This document shows, piece after piece, positions 38,090 through 46,442 of a stretch of DNA of 64,000 nt; within the stretch, counting starts at the first letter, position 1; each line of letters begins with the position of its first letter. The translations under genes and the position numbers were made by a program. Location of the stretch: positions 62,001 through 126,000 of the forward strand of contig NZ_VWNB01000006.1 of the NCBI RefSeq assembly GCF_013387475.1. The letters run 5' to 3'. The notes below the pieces were generated by a model, which was given only the letters and a program-made list of their open reading frames with translations, had not been told where the DNA came from and made no database searches. Source of the stretch: Mariprofundus sp. KV (GTDB taxonomy: Bacteria; Pseudomonadota; Zetaproteobacteria; Mariprofundales; Mariprofundaceae).

Positions 38090-38566
38090 CTACTTATTGA
38101 TTGTTACTTCAGGCAGCTGGAAGCTGGCGTGGCAGGCGATGCAGTTGTTCATGGTTTCAGCCAGCTTCAGCTGAATCTTCTTAGACGGCTCTCCTGCCCT
38201 GGCCATATTGGCGATATCATCAAAGGCGTAGTGGGTGCCAAAGCCAAGTTTTTTAAACTCCAGTGGCAATTTGGCACGAAGTCTGAAATCGACGGTAGCG
38301 ATGGCAGCACTGCCGATGGGGCGAGCCGCCGCCTCTACAGCTGCCAGATCATCATTGGCCAGTGCCTCAACAACCGTTTGGGTTGTCTCGAGCAGCAGCC
38401 TCATCTCCTCCAGCACAGCCTGTCGCTCTGCCGGTTCAAGAATGACAGCCGTGCGGCCATCTTCTGCTTTCTCTGTGTTGCCGAGTACAATCACCTTGAA
38501 TGCCCCCGCAGCCAATATTGTTAGCAACACTCCAATGGCGATCCAGTGCGGTGTAGTTTTTTTCAT
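38090..38566 (-). CDS. Membrane-anchored or secreted cytochrome c' -like protein
   Basis: The 158-residue protein has an N-terminal hydrophobic signal or anchor (WIAIGVLLTILAAGAFKVIV). Helices follow, and a single haem-binding CIACH motif lies 10 residues from the C-terminus. One haem site at the very end of a helical domain is the hallmark of class II cytochromes c (c' type). It could bind NO or carry electrons. The ATG at 38566 has AAGGAG 7 nt upstream. It is the second gene of the MarR operon, 22 bp after the regulator. Confidence 0.8.
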   Translation of the reverse strand: MKKTTPHWIAIGVLLTILAAGAFKVIVLGNTEKAEDGRTAVILEPAERQAVLEEMRLLLETTQTVVEALANDDLAAVEAAARPIGSAAIATVDFRLRAKLPLEFKKLGFGTHYAFDDIANMARAGEPSKKIQLKLAETMNNCIACHASFQLPEVTINK

Positions 38567-38588
38567 TATATTCTCCTTGTCTCTTTGA

Positions 38589-39044
38589 TTATCTGATTGC
38601 AATTAATCGTTCTGAAATCGCTTTCAGTGTTTTGATGGTAATCGCCTTCTCTGCATCGGGAATATCACTGAGCACCTCCAGCTGGAAATCTCGTACCAGC
38701 GGAATCATCACTGCCAGCGCCTGATGCCCCGCATCAGTCAATCCCACGCGAAAGCAGCGCCGATCATCCGGGCATGGATTGCGCTCCACCAATCCCTTCT
38801 TCACCAGCCCGTCGATACGGCGGGTGATGGTGGTTTTATCACGCATCAAAAGCTGTGTGATCTCCACCTGTGTCATCGGCCCCTGCTTCATCAGGCGAAA
38901 CAGAATGCCGAAATCCTGAGCCGCCAACGGGTAGCCGTTGGCACTGAAACGTCTGGCAATCTCTTCGGTCATCAGAAATGCCGTGCGATTCACATTCAGG
39001 CCGATCGCCTGCTCCAGCTGAAAATCCAGAATTGATTCACTCAT
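38589..39044 (-). CDS. MarR family transcriptional regulator
   Basis: The 151-residue winged-helix regulator has the recognition region TQVEITQLLMRDKTTITRRI and the wing VERNPCPDDRRCFRVGLTDAG. Flanking dimerisation helices are present. It heads the operon with the cytochrome c' -like gene, DUF2892 and a membrane protein, which it probably controls. The ATG at 39044 has CAGGAG 7 nt before it. The ligand is unknown. Confidence 0.9.
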   Translation of the reverse strand: MSESILDFQLEQAIGLNVNRTAFLMTEEIARRFSANGYPLAAQDFGILFRLMKQGPMTQVEITQLLMRDKTTITRRIDGLVKKGLVERNPCPDDRRCFRVGLTDAGHQALAVMIPLVRDFQLEVLSDIPDAEKAITIKTLKAISERLIAIR

Positions 39045-39165
39045 ACTTCTCTCCTGTGGGCCGAACCTTACGCACTTTAGTTGCATGTTACAACTATTGT
39101 ATTATGCATCTTATTGCTTGCGCTATCCGCTATGCATTATGAAGCGATCCATTCAGAGTGGCGCC

Positions 39166-40011
39166 ATGCTCAGCTATCAACACTCCTACCATGCCGGCAA
39201 TCACGCCGATCTGTTGAAACATATCATTCTCGGCGATGTGGTGGCCGGCATGTTCAATAAAGAGAAGCCAATGTTTATGCTCGATGCCTTTGCCAGCCGT
39301 GGCATCTATGCACTGGATTCAGAGCAGGCGCTGAAGAACAGGGAGTTTGAGAGCGGTATCGGCAAACTCTGGGAGCTGCGTAATCATGCCAGCCCACAAG
39401 GGGTAGCGCGCTGGTTCAAGCTGATCGCCGCAGAAAATCCGGAGGGTGGATTCAACCGCTTTCCCGGCTCCACCGCGCTGCTGCATCATATGGCTCGAGA
39501 AGGGGATCGCCTCACTGCCTGCGATCTGCATCCGCAGGAGTTTGATAAACTGCGTGGCTCATTTCAGGCCAATCGCAGATTCAGCCTGCTTAAGCGAGAC
39601 GCCTTTGAGGCACTCAAAGCGCTATTGCCGCCGAAAGAGAAACGCGGCCTGATCTTTCTTGATCCCTCCTATGAGGTGAAAGAGGAGTATCGGTCTATCG
39701 CCAAAGCGGTAATTGAGGCGCACCGCCGATTTGCAACCGGTGTTTATGTGATCTGGTATCCGCTGCTACCGGCTCAGCGCCACCTTGATCTGTTCAGAGC
39801 GCTGAAATCTTCAGGCATGCGAAAAATCCTGCGCATTGAACTCGATTGCGGCGACTGCTTTCCCGAGATGCAGATGTATGGCTCAGGCATGCTGATCGTT
39901 AATCCCCCCTGGCATGCTGAAAAGCCGATGCAGGATTCACTGGACTGGATCTGTGAACACCTGACCGCTGGCAGAGGAACAAAGCAGTATGGCTGGCTGG
40001 TGCCTGAGTAG
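39166..40011 (+). CDS. rlmJ: 23S rRNA (adenine2030-N6)-methyltransferase RlmJ
   Basis: At 281 residues it has the RlmJ length. The start MLSYQHSYHAGNHADLLKHI is the family signature. YPGSTALL-like sequence appears as FPGSTALLHHMAREGD, then the catalytic LIFLDPSYEVKEEY (DPPY variant) and VNPPWH. It methylates A2030 of 23S rRNA. The upstream in-frame extension to 39085 is unconserved, and the ATG at 39166 begins the signature. Confidence 0.92.
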   Translation: MLSYQHSYHAGNHADLLKHIILGDVVAGMFNKEKPMFMLDAFASRGIYALDSEQALKNREFESGIGKLWELRNHASPQGVARWFKLIAAENPEGGFNRFPGSTALLHHMAREGDRLTACDLHPQEFDKLRGSFQANRRFSLLKRDAFEALKALLPPKEKRGLIFLDPSYEVKEEYRSIAKAVIEAHRRFATGVYVIWYPLLPAQRHLDLFRALKSSGMRKILRIELDCGDCFPEMQMYGSGMLIVNPPWHAEKPMQDSLDWICEHLTAGRGTKQYGWLVPE

Positions 40012-40106
40012 CGCAACGCGCACAACAACTATTGCCTGAAAGGGCACGCCAATCGATAATGATGACGCCTTAAATCCGGGTGATAAAATATGATCGTGGG
40101 TACCAA

Positions 40107-40751
40107 ATGATCCAAACAGTGACTACCGACAACGGCTCATCGAACAAATTCGACCGAATCGTATCTGATCTGATCGAGACGGGGCTATCTATCTGCGATG
40201 ATTTTCTCTCACCGCTGCTGGTCGCCAGCATCTCCAGAGAGGCTCATGAACTGTATAATGAGGGTGCCTTCCGCCATGCCAGGGTTGGACGCGGAGCTTC
40301 CATGCAGTTGCGTCCGGAGATCCGAAATGACCGGGTGCTATGGCTGGAGAGTGAGAAGCCGACTGCCGTTCAGCTCCCCTATCTCCTCGATCTGGAGACG
40401 CTGCGCAGAGAGATTAACCGCAACCTCTATCTGGGACTGTTCGAATTCGAAGGACACTTTGCACTCTATCCACCGGGCGCCTCCTATGACATCCACTACG
40501 ACCGCTTTATCGGATCAATGCAGCGCGTTGTCACCTGCATCCTCTACCTTAATCAGGAGTGGCAGGAGGAGGATGGCGGCGCACTGAAGATATATGAGGG
40601 AAACGATGCCAGCGACCTGCCCCTGCCCATGCAGATTCTGCCGCTGGGCGGCAGATTGGTCACCTTTATCAGCGAGCGGTTCCCGCATGAGGTGCTGCCA
40701 TCAAGGCGCGATCGTCTGAGCCTGACCGGCTGGTTCCGTATTCGTTCATAA
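40107..40751 (+). CDS. 2OG-Fe(II) oxygenase, prolyl-hydroxylase-like
   Basis: The 214-residue protein has a double-stranded beta-helix core with the metal ligands HYD (in YDIHYDRFIGS) and His of FPHEVLPS. The 2-oxoglutarate-binding Arg lies in DRLSLTGWFR. VTCILYLNQEWQEEDGG is typical of the PHD/SM-20 group. Some bacterial members hydroxylate ribosomal proteins or EF-Tu; the target here is unknown. The ATG at 40107 is chosen over the GTG at 40080; both have weak ribosome binding sites. Confidence 0.85.
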   Translation: MIQTVTTDNGSSNKFDRIVSDLIETGLSICDDFLSPLLVASISREAHELYNEGAFRHARVGRGASMQLRPEIRNDRVLWLESEKPTAVQLPYLLDLETLRREINRNLYLGLFEFEGHFALYPPGASYDIHYDRFIGSMQRVVTCILYLNQEWQEEDGGALKIYEGNDASDLPLPMQILPLGGRLVTFISERFPHEVLPSRRDRLSLTGWFRIRS

Positions 40752-40770
40752 CTCCCCTGCGGGGAGCGAA

Positions 40771-41052
40771 TTATCTATACAGGCAGAGGTAGGCGGACTG
40801 GCCGATGGAGCGAACGCCGAAGCTCACACCCTTCTCAACAGTGAACTGATCACCGGCCACGTAGGAGACCCAGACATCGGTGCCCGGATGTTTAACATCG
40901 AGTTGACCGGAGGTGACCGACATAATCTCTCTGGATGAGGTGCCGAATTCGTACTCACCCTCAGCCATGACACCGATCGTTGCAGGCCCATCTGCTGTTG
41001 CAAATGCGATGGATTTCACATTGCCATCGAAGTATTCGTTGGTTCTGAACAT
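40771..41052 (-). CDS. ppnP: Pyrimidine/purine nucleoside phosphorylase PpnP
   Basis: The 93-residue cupin-like protein matches the PpnP (formerly DUF1255) family. It starts [13 protein letters not shown], with [26 protein letters not shown] and [18 protein letters not shown]. It phosphorolyses several nucleosides to the base and ribose 1-phosphate. It is preceded by a hairpin-rich segment of about 185 bp. Confidence 0.9.
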   Translation of the reverse strand: MFRTNEYFDGNVKSIAFATADGPATIGVMAEGEYEFGTSSREIMSVTSGQLDVKHPGTDVWVSYVAGDQFTVEKGVSFGVRSIGQSAYLCLYR

Positions 41053-41074
41053 AAGATATTCCTTTATCAGTTGA

Positions 41075-41237
41075 TTTAAGGATACTCTGAAAAAGTCAGA
41101 GTATCCGAGCAGGCTATGGATGGCCTGCCAACATCATGCACTCTCAGTGCTTGATGTTGTGAGCAAAGGAATAATGACACTTTTTCCTTTGCCTGCTGAA
41201 TACCTACACGGATGTAGTTATTCAGAGCATCCTTAAA
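41075..41237. repeat. Nested palindromic element between speB and ppnP
   Basis: The outer arms tttaaggatactctga (41075-41090) and tcagagcatccttaaa (41222-41237) are inverted repeats with one mismatch in 16. Between them are five consecutive hairpins: 41080-41106 (11-bp perfect stem), 41109-41128, 41129-41159, 41163-41192 and 41196-41225. The left outer arm can pair either locally or with the far end, and agcaggc/gcctgct forms a further inner shell. There is no open reading frame. It may be a MITE-like insertion or a structured leader of ppnP. Confidence 0.7.
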
Positions 41238-41239
41238 TT

Positions 41240-42082
41240 TTAAGCGATGTCGCTGCCAGCCAGCAGCAGCATCTCACGTACCGCCTTGGCCGCCAGCACT
41301 GAAGAGCAGCCGGAGCTATCCAGCATCGGTGCAAGCTCAACCGCATCGAGCGCAACAATATCAACCGCATGCATCACCTTGATAAAGCGGTTGAATGTCC
41401 ACCAGTCGATGCCACCCGGTTCGGGGGTACCGGTACCGGAGAAGCAGGCCGGATCGAAAACATCCAGATCAACAGTCAGGTAAACCGGCCGCTCAGCGAT
41501 CCACTCAACCAGCTCATCGAGATCATCAGCCCGGAATGTGGTCAGCGTACCGAAACTGTTCATCACCTCATACTCACGTTTGGTGCCCGAGCGGATACCG
41601 AGCTGGCGAATATTCTCATCACCAATCAATTCGGAGATACGACGCATCACACAGGCGTGGGAGAGCTCAGTACCGAGATAATCTTCACGCTGATCGGCAT
41701 GGGCATCCAGCTGTACCACCACCAGATCGGGATACTTCTCATAGACCATCTCAACCGCAGGCAGTGTCACCAGATGTTCGCCACCAAGAATAAAGGGGAT
41801 CACATCATCATTCAGACACTCATCCACCGTTTCCCTGATAATGGCGAGCACCGATTTGGTATCGCCCATCGGCAGTTCAAGATCGCCCGCATCGGCGTAG
41901 TGAATCGATTCCAGATCACTATCGAGGTAGGGGGAGTAGGTCTCAACACCATCAGAAGCGTCGCGAATGGCGGCAGGGCCGAATCTTGCGCCGGGGCGGA
42001 ATGAGACGGTACCGTCAAACGGGGCGCCGATAATGCGAATATCGTGGGGCTCTTTCAGATCCCGATCAGTAAAATCAAACAT
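41240..42082 (-). CDS. speB: Agmatinase
   Basis: This 280-residue ureohydrolase has the Mn ligands of the family in GGEHLV, DAHADQRED and DLDVFDPA. The C-terminal EVNP-like segment is ALDAVELAPMLDSSG. It cleaves agmatine to putrescine and urea. It is divergent from the carboxynorspermidine dehydrogenase gene and works after SpeA, encoded at 56.7-58.6 kb. Confidence 0.9.
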   Translation of the reverse strand: MFDFTDRDLKEPHDIRIIGAPFDGTVSFRPGARFGPAAIRDASDGVETYSPYLDSDLESIHYADAGDLELPMGDTKSVLAIIRETVDECLNDDVIPFILGGEHLVTLPAVEMVYEKYPDLVVVQLDAHADQREDYLGTELSHACVMRRISELIGDENIRQLGIRSGTKREYEVMNSFGTLTTFRADDLDELVEWIAERPVYLTVDLDVFDPACFSGTGTPEPGGIDWWTFNRFIKVMHAVDIVALDAVELAPMLDSSGCSSVLAAKAVREMLLLAGSDIA

Positions 42083-42202
42083 GGCGCCATGATAATCGTA
42101 TAATTCACTCCCGCATAGATGCAGACTAGTCGCAGGCCGCTTGCGGTATTAGATTACTCAGCCGCCAGCAAGGCGAAAACATTTCAGATGAAGGTCTCTA
42201 TT

Positions 42203-43417
42203 ATGAAAAAGGTTCTGATTATCGGTGCAGGTGGCGTCGGCCGCGTGGTGGCTCATAAATGTGCTCAGAATGAGGATGTCTTCTCCGACATCTGTCTGGC
42301 CAGCCGCACCCAGTCCAAATGTGACCAGATTGCTCTGGAGGTGCGTGAGAAGACCGGCCGCACCATCCAGACCGCAGCGGTGGATGCCGATAATGTGCCT
42401 GAGCTGGTTGCGCTGATCAAACAGGTACAACCGTTTATGATTATCAATGTGGCCCTGCCCTATCAGGATCTGACCATTATGGATGCCTGCCTGGAGACCG
42501 GCGTTCACTATCTCGATACCGCCAACTATGAACCGCTGGATGAGGCGAAGTTCGAGTACAGCTGGCAGTGGGCCTACCGCGAGCGTTTTGAAAAAGCGGG
42601 ACTGATGGCGCTGCTCGGCTCCGGCTTTGATCCGGGTGTCACCAATGTCTTCTCCGCCTATATGCAGAAGCACCATTTCGATACGATGGATTATGTCGAT
42701 ATCCTCGACTGCAACGGTGGCGATCACGGTTACGCTTTTGCCACCAACTTCAATCCTGAGATCAATATCCGCGAAGTGAGCAGCAATGGCCGCTACTTCG
42801 AGAATGGCGAGTGGATTGAGACCAGACCGATGCAGTATAAAAAGCAGTTTGATTTTGATCAGGTGGGCCCGAAGAACATGTACCTGCTCTACCATGAGGA
42901 GATGGAGTCGCTCGCCATCAACCTCAAAGGTGTCAAACGCATGCGTTTCTGGATGACCTTCGGTGATGCTTATCTCAAGCATCTGGAGGTGTTCCGCAAT
43001 ATCGGTCTGGATTCGATTGAGCCGATCATGTTTGAAGGGCGCGAGATCGTGCCGATCCAGTTCCTCAAAGCGCTGCTGCCCGATCCGGCGTCTCTCGGCC
43101 CGCGCACGGTTGGCAAAACCAATATCGGCGTCATCGTCAAAGGCTTCAAAGATGGCAAACCGGCATCGCGTTATATCTATAACATCTGTGATCATCAGGA
43201 GTGTTATAAGGAGACCAATGCGCAGGCTGTCTCCTACACCACCGGTGTGCCTGCCATGATCGGTGCGATGATGATGTGTCAGGGCAACTGGATGAAGGCC
43301 GGCGTCTATAATATGGAGGAGTTTGATCCCGATCCATTCATGGCTGCTCTCAACGAGCATGGCCTGCCGTGGACCGATATCGAAACCGACATCGATGTCG
43401 ATGCGCTACCTGAATGA
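42203..43417 (+). CDS. Carboxynorspermidine/carboxyspermidine dehydrogenase
   Basis: The 404-residue saccharopine-dehydrogenase-like protein starts MKKVLIIGAGGVGRVVAHKC (NAD(P)-binding). NVALPYQDLTIMDACLETGV, GSGFDPGVTNVFSAY and a CNGGDHG segment follow, as in carboxynorspermidine dehydrogenases. It reduces the Schiff base formed from aspartate semialdehyde and a diamine, here probably putrescine made by SpeB, giving carboxyspermidine. I chose the ATG at 42203 because GAAGGT lies 9 nt before it. The decarboxylase follows after 135 bp that hold a palindromic repeat. Confidence 0.92.
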   Translation: MKKVLIIGAGGVGRVVAHKCAQNEDVFSDICLASRTQSKCDQIALEVREKTGRTIQTAAVDADNVPELVALIKQVQPFMIINVALPYQDLTIMDACLETGVHYLDTANYEPLDEAKFEYSWQWAYRERFEKAGLMALLGSGFDPGVTNVFSAYMQKHHFDTMDYVDILDCNGGDHGYAFATNFNPEINIREVSSNGRYFENGEWIETRPMQYKKQFDFDQVGPKNMYLLYHEEMESLAINLKGVKRMRFWMTFGDAYLKHLEVFRNIGLDSIEPIMFEGREIVPIQFLKALLPDPASLGPRTVGKTNIGVIVKGFKDGKPASRYIYNICDHQECYKETNAQAVSYTTGVPAMIGAMMMCQGNWMKAGVYNMEEFDPDPFMAALNEHGLPWTDIETDIDVDALPE

Positions 43418-43424
43418 GCAGTCA

Positions 43425-43549
43425 AAACCCACCACTAAGACACGAAAGCACAAAGTTTTCAAATAAACAAGACAAGGCTGCATTCTGTCCAGGACATTCA
43501 TATCACTTGGGTTTTCTTTGTGTCTCTGTGCCTTTGTGGTTAAGGGTTT
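43425..43549. repeat. Palindromic repeat of the CCACGAAGGCACAGAG type, copy 2
   Basis: The left arm (aaacccaccactaagacacg, then aaagcacaaag, to 43455) pairs with the right arm at 43516-43549 (ctttgtgtctctgtgccttt, then gtggttaagggttt). It belongs to the same family as 34127-34230. It fills the spacer between the polyamine dehydrogenase and decarboxylase genes, and its right end abuts the ribosome binding region of the latter. Confidence 0.78.
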
Positions 43550-43552
43550 AAG

Positions 43553-44686
43553 ATGAGTTTTGATATCGAACAGATCCCCTCCCCCTGTTATCTGCTGGAG
43601 GAGGAGAAGCTGATCGCCAACCTCGAGATCATTAAGCGGGTACAGGCGGAGTCCGGTGCCAGGGTAATTCTGGCGCTGAAAGGTTTTTCCATGTGGTCGA
43701 CCTTTGATCTGGTAAAACAGTATCTGCCCGGCTGTACGGCCAGCTCCCTCTATGAGTTGAAGCTGGCCGATGAGAAGTTCGGGCGTGAAAACCATATCTA
43801 CTCTGCTGCCTATCGCGAAGATGAGTTTGCCGAGATCTGCCAGCTTGCCGGTCATATCGTCTTCAATTCGGTTAATCAGTGGAACCGGTTCAGCAGACAG
43901 GCCATTGATGCTGGTGTCTCCTGTGGCATCCGTGTGAATCCGGGTATCGCCGAGGTAGAGACTGATCTCTATAACCCCTGCTTTTCAGGCTCCCGCCTTG
44001 GCGTACGCCCTGAGCATCTGAAGGGGGCATCACTCTCCGGCATTGAGGGGATGCATGCGCATGCGCTGTGCGAAAACATGGCCGACTCCTCGATTGCCCT
44101 GATCGATGCCTTTGAAGAGAAGTTTGCCGATTACATCCCGTGGCTGAAATGGGTCAATTTCGGCGGCGGTCATCTGATGACCCACGCCGACTACGATGTG
44201 GATAAGCTGATTGAGCGCATCAAAACCTTCAAAGCCAAATGGAACAAGCAGGTCTATCTCGAACCCGGAGGTGCCATCGCCTGGCGCACCGGCCCGCTGA
44301 TTACATCCGTACTCGATATTGTACCCACCGATGGTCTGGATGTGGTGATTCTCGATATCTCCGCCACAGCACACATGCCCGACGTGCTGGAGATGCCCTA
44401 TCGCCCCACCATCACCGATGCCGGAGCAGCAGGAGAGAAACCCCACACCTATCGTCTGGGCGGCACCTCCTGCCTTGCCGGTGATGTGATTGGAGACTAC
44501 GCATTTGATGCGCCGCTTGAGATTGGCAGCCGTCTGGTCTTTGAAGATATGATCCACTATACGATGGTGAAAACCACGATGTTCAACGGTGTCCGCCATC
44601 CCGATATCGGCATCTGGCACACAGATGAGACATTCGAACTGGTACGCCGTTTTACCTATGAAGATTTCCGCGACCGCCTCTCCTGA
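43553..44686 (+). CDS. nspC: Carboxynorspermidine decarboxylase
   Basis: This 377-residue PLP enzyme has the alanine-racemase fold. The PLP Lys is in ARVILALKGFSMWSTFDL, followed by GIRVNPGIAEVETDLYNPC, WVNFGGGHLMTHADYD, the Gly-rich LEPGGAIAW, and GTSCLAGDVIGDY with the active-site Cys. It decarboxylates carboxyspermidine and carboxynorspermidine. With SpeA, SpeB and the dehydrogenase it completes a spermidine route that needs no S-adenosylmethionine decarboxylase. Confidence 0.93.
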   Translation: MSFDIEQIPSPCYLLEEEKLIANLEIIKRVQAESGARVILALKGFSMWSTFDLVKQYLPGCTASSLYELKLADEKFGRENHIYSAAYREDEFAEICQLAGHIVFNSVNQWNRFSRQAIDAGVSCGIRVNPGIAEVETDLYNPCFSGSRLGVRPEHLKGASLSGIEGMHAHALCENMADSSIALIDAFEEKFADYIPWLKWVNFGGGHLMTHADYDVDKLIERIKTFKAKWNKQVYLEPGGAIAWRTGPLITSVLDIVPTDGLDVVILDISATAHMPDVLEMPYRPTITDAGAAGEKPHTYRLGGTSCLAGDVIGDYAFDAPLEIGSRLVFEDMIHYTMVKTTMFNGVRHPDIGIWHTDETFELVRRFTYEDFRDRLS

Positions 44687-44968
44687 TCAGGGCCTTCTGT
44701 CGGGGTCTCGTCGGTTATCAAATACAGCATGCACGACAAGCGCTTGCTGCTCGATGCTATAAAATATTGAAAAAGGGAATCGTCTGATCACGCGTCCGCG
44801 AATATCGCCATAGAGAATGCGAAATTTCGCCGGGTTTTCTAATATGGAATGGATGCTGTTTTCAACGCAATCCAAGAACTCAAATCCAAGTCCACGCCTT
44901 TGTCTTTCGTACCAGATAAACGCCAGTTCCAGATCTCGTCTGGCTCTACTGGTATAGCGCAGTTTCAC
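44687..44968 (-). CDS. ParE/RelE-family toxin
   Basis: The 93-residue protein has the ParE/RelE fold pattern: RYTSRARRDLELAFIWYERQ, LGFEFLDCVENSIHSILENP, then VIRRFPFSIFYSIE and VVHAVFDNRRDP. Its start overlaps the antitoxin stop by 4 bp. Toxins of this group poison gyrase or cleave mRNA on ribosomes; which applies here is not decidable. The stop codon abuts the end of nspC, the two genes being convergent. Confidence 0.88.
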   Translation of the reverse strand: MKLRYTSRARRDLELAFIWYERQRRGLGFEFLDCVENSIHSILENPAKFRILYGDIRGRVIRRFPFSIFYSIEQQALVVHAVFDNRRDPDRRP

Positions 44969-45192
44969 TTGTAGCTGGCTCTTAGTTCCTCATGAACTGA
45001 TTGCCAATCGTGCAGCTCCTGCTCACCGTCCTTGAATGACTGATAACGTTTGTCTAGCTCCTGCTTCTGCCACTCCGGCATCGGAAGTTCATCATTACCC
45101 TTGGCAATCGAGTCCCAGATATCTTCCACAAGCAGCAACTTATCCGACAACGCCAAAGCACTAATCTCGTCTCGAATCTCTTCAGCCCGCAT
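44965..45192 (-). CDS. Antitoxin of the TIGR02574 addiction-module family
   Basis: The 75-residue protein begins RAEEIRDEISALALSDKLLL and continues VEDIWDSIA, then MPEWQKQELDKRYQ. This is the characteristic pattern of the addiction-module component partnered with ParE-like toxins. AGGTG lies 6 nt before the ATG at 45192; a GTG at 45198 is less likely. It binds and neutralises the toxin encoded next and probably represses the operon. Confidence 0.88.
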   Translation of the reverse strand: MRAEEIRDEISALALSDKLLLVEDIWDSIAKGNDELPMPEWQKQELDKRYQSFKDGEQELHDWQSVHEELRASYK

Positions 45193-45275
45193 AAACACAC
45201 CTCGTTACTGAAGCAGTATAGGCTGATAGGGATGAGATGAACAACAGTTACTGATTTTGAAACTGCTAAGCAGAG

Positions 45276-45455
45276 CGCCGCATATAGATGGTGAAATCAT
45301 CAGTCAGGTAATCACTGCGCAGCTGTCAATCAGGTGTGATGGTTCTGCAAAACTCCATGATCTCGTCCGGTTCAAAAGCAATCAGTTGACCAACCAGCGA
45401 GGCATCAAACCCTTGGCTATCGGGCATATTAAACGACACACCTTTGCGACATAGC
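45276..45455 (-). pseudogene. Broken partial copy of the methyltransferase gene 3' end
   Basis: This segment aligns over about 180 bp with the 3' end of the methyltransferase gene at 46449-46630, in the same orientation, with clearly more than 80 percent identity by eye. On the minus strand it would encode FEPDEIMEFCRTITPD, then an in-frame TGA where the intact gene has TGT, then QLRSDYLTDDFTIYMRR. The N-terminal two thirds are missing. The two copies form a direct repeat flanking the GGDEF gene. Confidence 0.85.
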
Positions 45456-45514
45456 TTAGGAGACCGCCATAACCACCCATAGGATTAGCGCTTATGTTTA
45501 TCGGCATCCGCCTT

Positions 45515-45529
45515 GCTATAATGGGCGGG
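45515..45529 (+). promoter_or_regulatory. Extended -10 promoter placing transcription start at the GGDEF GTG
   Basis: TGCTATAAT (45514-45522 region) is an extended -10 with a perfect TATAAT at 45517-45522. Counting 7 nt gives +1 at 45529, the G of the predicted GTG start. The message would then be leaderless. The same TGCTATAAT occurs in the repeat at 1254. Confidence 0.5.
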
Positions 45530-46434
45530 TGATTTTAAATCCGGGCAAAAACCTACAAATTCCGACCTTGATTCAGCGCTCTCTTAGGGTACGAATCGCG
45601 CTCATTCTGCTTGCCGCATTCTCAATCGGAGCAGCAGCTCTGATTCTCCTTATTGATGGCCGGAATCAAACGCTCATCACGCTCTTTATTCTTCTGCTTG
45701 TGATACTCACTATCTGGCTCTGCCTGCATCGGCTGGTGATCAGCCCGATCCTTCGCTTACAAAAACTGGCACGCAAAATTGGCACTGATGAAGACCGCAG
45801 TGAGGTGGAGTTCTCTCCACGTCGCGATGAGATCGGCAGCATTGGCACCACCCTTCTGGCCACTGAAAAAGAGAGTGAGCGACAGCGTCAGGAGCTCCTT
45901 GCGCTGGCCAACAGAATGGATAAAGAGCGCAGGCATGACCCGCTCACCAAACTCCACAACCGTCGCCATCTCTATCTGGAAGGCCCAAAGCAGTTCTCCA
46001 TGGCTCACCGCTTAAACTACGCCATCTCGGTGATGATGATTGATCTGGATCATTTTAAGCAGGTAAACGACAGCTACGGCCATGCTGCAGGTGACACCGT
46101 ACTGATCGAGGTTGCTGCAACCCTTCTAAAACATTGCCGCACCTACGATATTCTTATCCGCTTCGGCGGTGAAGAGTTCACACTGGTGCTGGTGAACTGT
46201 GACCATGCACAGTCACTACAGGCGGCTGAACGCATACGCCAAGATATCGCCTCCCTTAAGATATCCCACGAACAGCACACCTCAATTCCCATCACCAGCA
46301 GCATTGGCGTTTGCAGCGCTAAAGGCATGGACATGGAGAGGATGATTATCATTGCTGATGAGTGTGTGTATAAGGCCAAGGAGTCCGGCCGCAACTGTGT
46401 TCGTCATGCCGAAATTGCTACACAACCGGATTAA
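45529..46434 (+). CDS. Membrane-bound diguanylate cyclase (GGDEF)
   Basis: The 301-residue protein has two N-terminal transmembrane helices (IALILLAAFSIGAAALILLI and TLFILLLVILTIWLCL) with almost no periplasmic loop. A HAMP-like linker spans about 65-120. The GGDEF domain (about 130-290) carries MIDLDHFKQVNDSYGHAAGD and the active site RFGGEEF. An inhibitory RxxD site (RTYD) lies just before it, so product inhibition is likely. It makes c-di-GMP. There is no ribosome binding site before the GTG, consistent with a leaderless message. It lies between the intact and broken methyltransferase copies. Confidence 0.88.
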   Translation: MILNPGKNLQIPTLIQRSLRVRIALILLAAFSIGAAALILLIDGRNQTLITLFILLLVILTIWLCLHRLVISPILRLQKLARKIGTDEDRSEVEFSPRRDEIGSIGTTLLATEKESERQRQELLALANRMDKERRHDPLTKLHNRRHLYLEGPKQFSMAHRLNYAISVMMIDLDHFKQVNDSYGHAAGDTVLIEVAATLLKHCRTYDILIRFGGEEFTLVLVNCDHAQSLQAAERIRQDIASLKISHEQHTSIPITSSIGVCSAKGMDMERMIIIADECVYKAKESGRNCVRHAEIATQPD

Positions 46435-46442
46435 TTGAAATT

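Noticed and set aside
42158-43360. 400-codon open frame antisense to the carboxynorspermidine dehydrogenase gene
   Set aside because: The plus-strand gene carries clear dehydrogenase motifs throughout; the antisense translation resembles no family and lacks a start signal.
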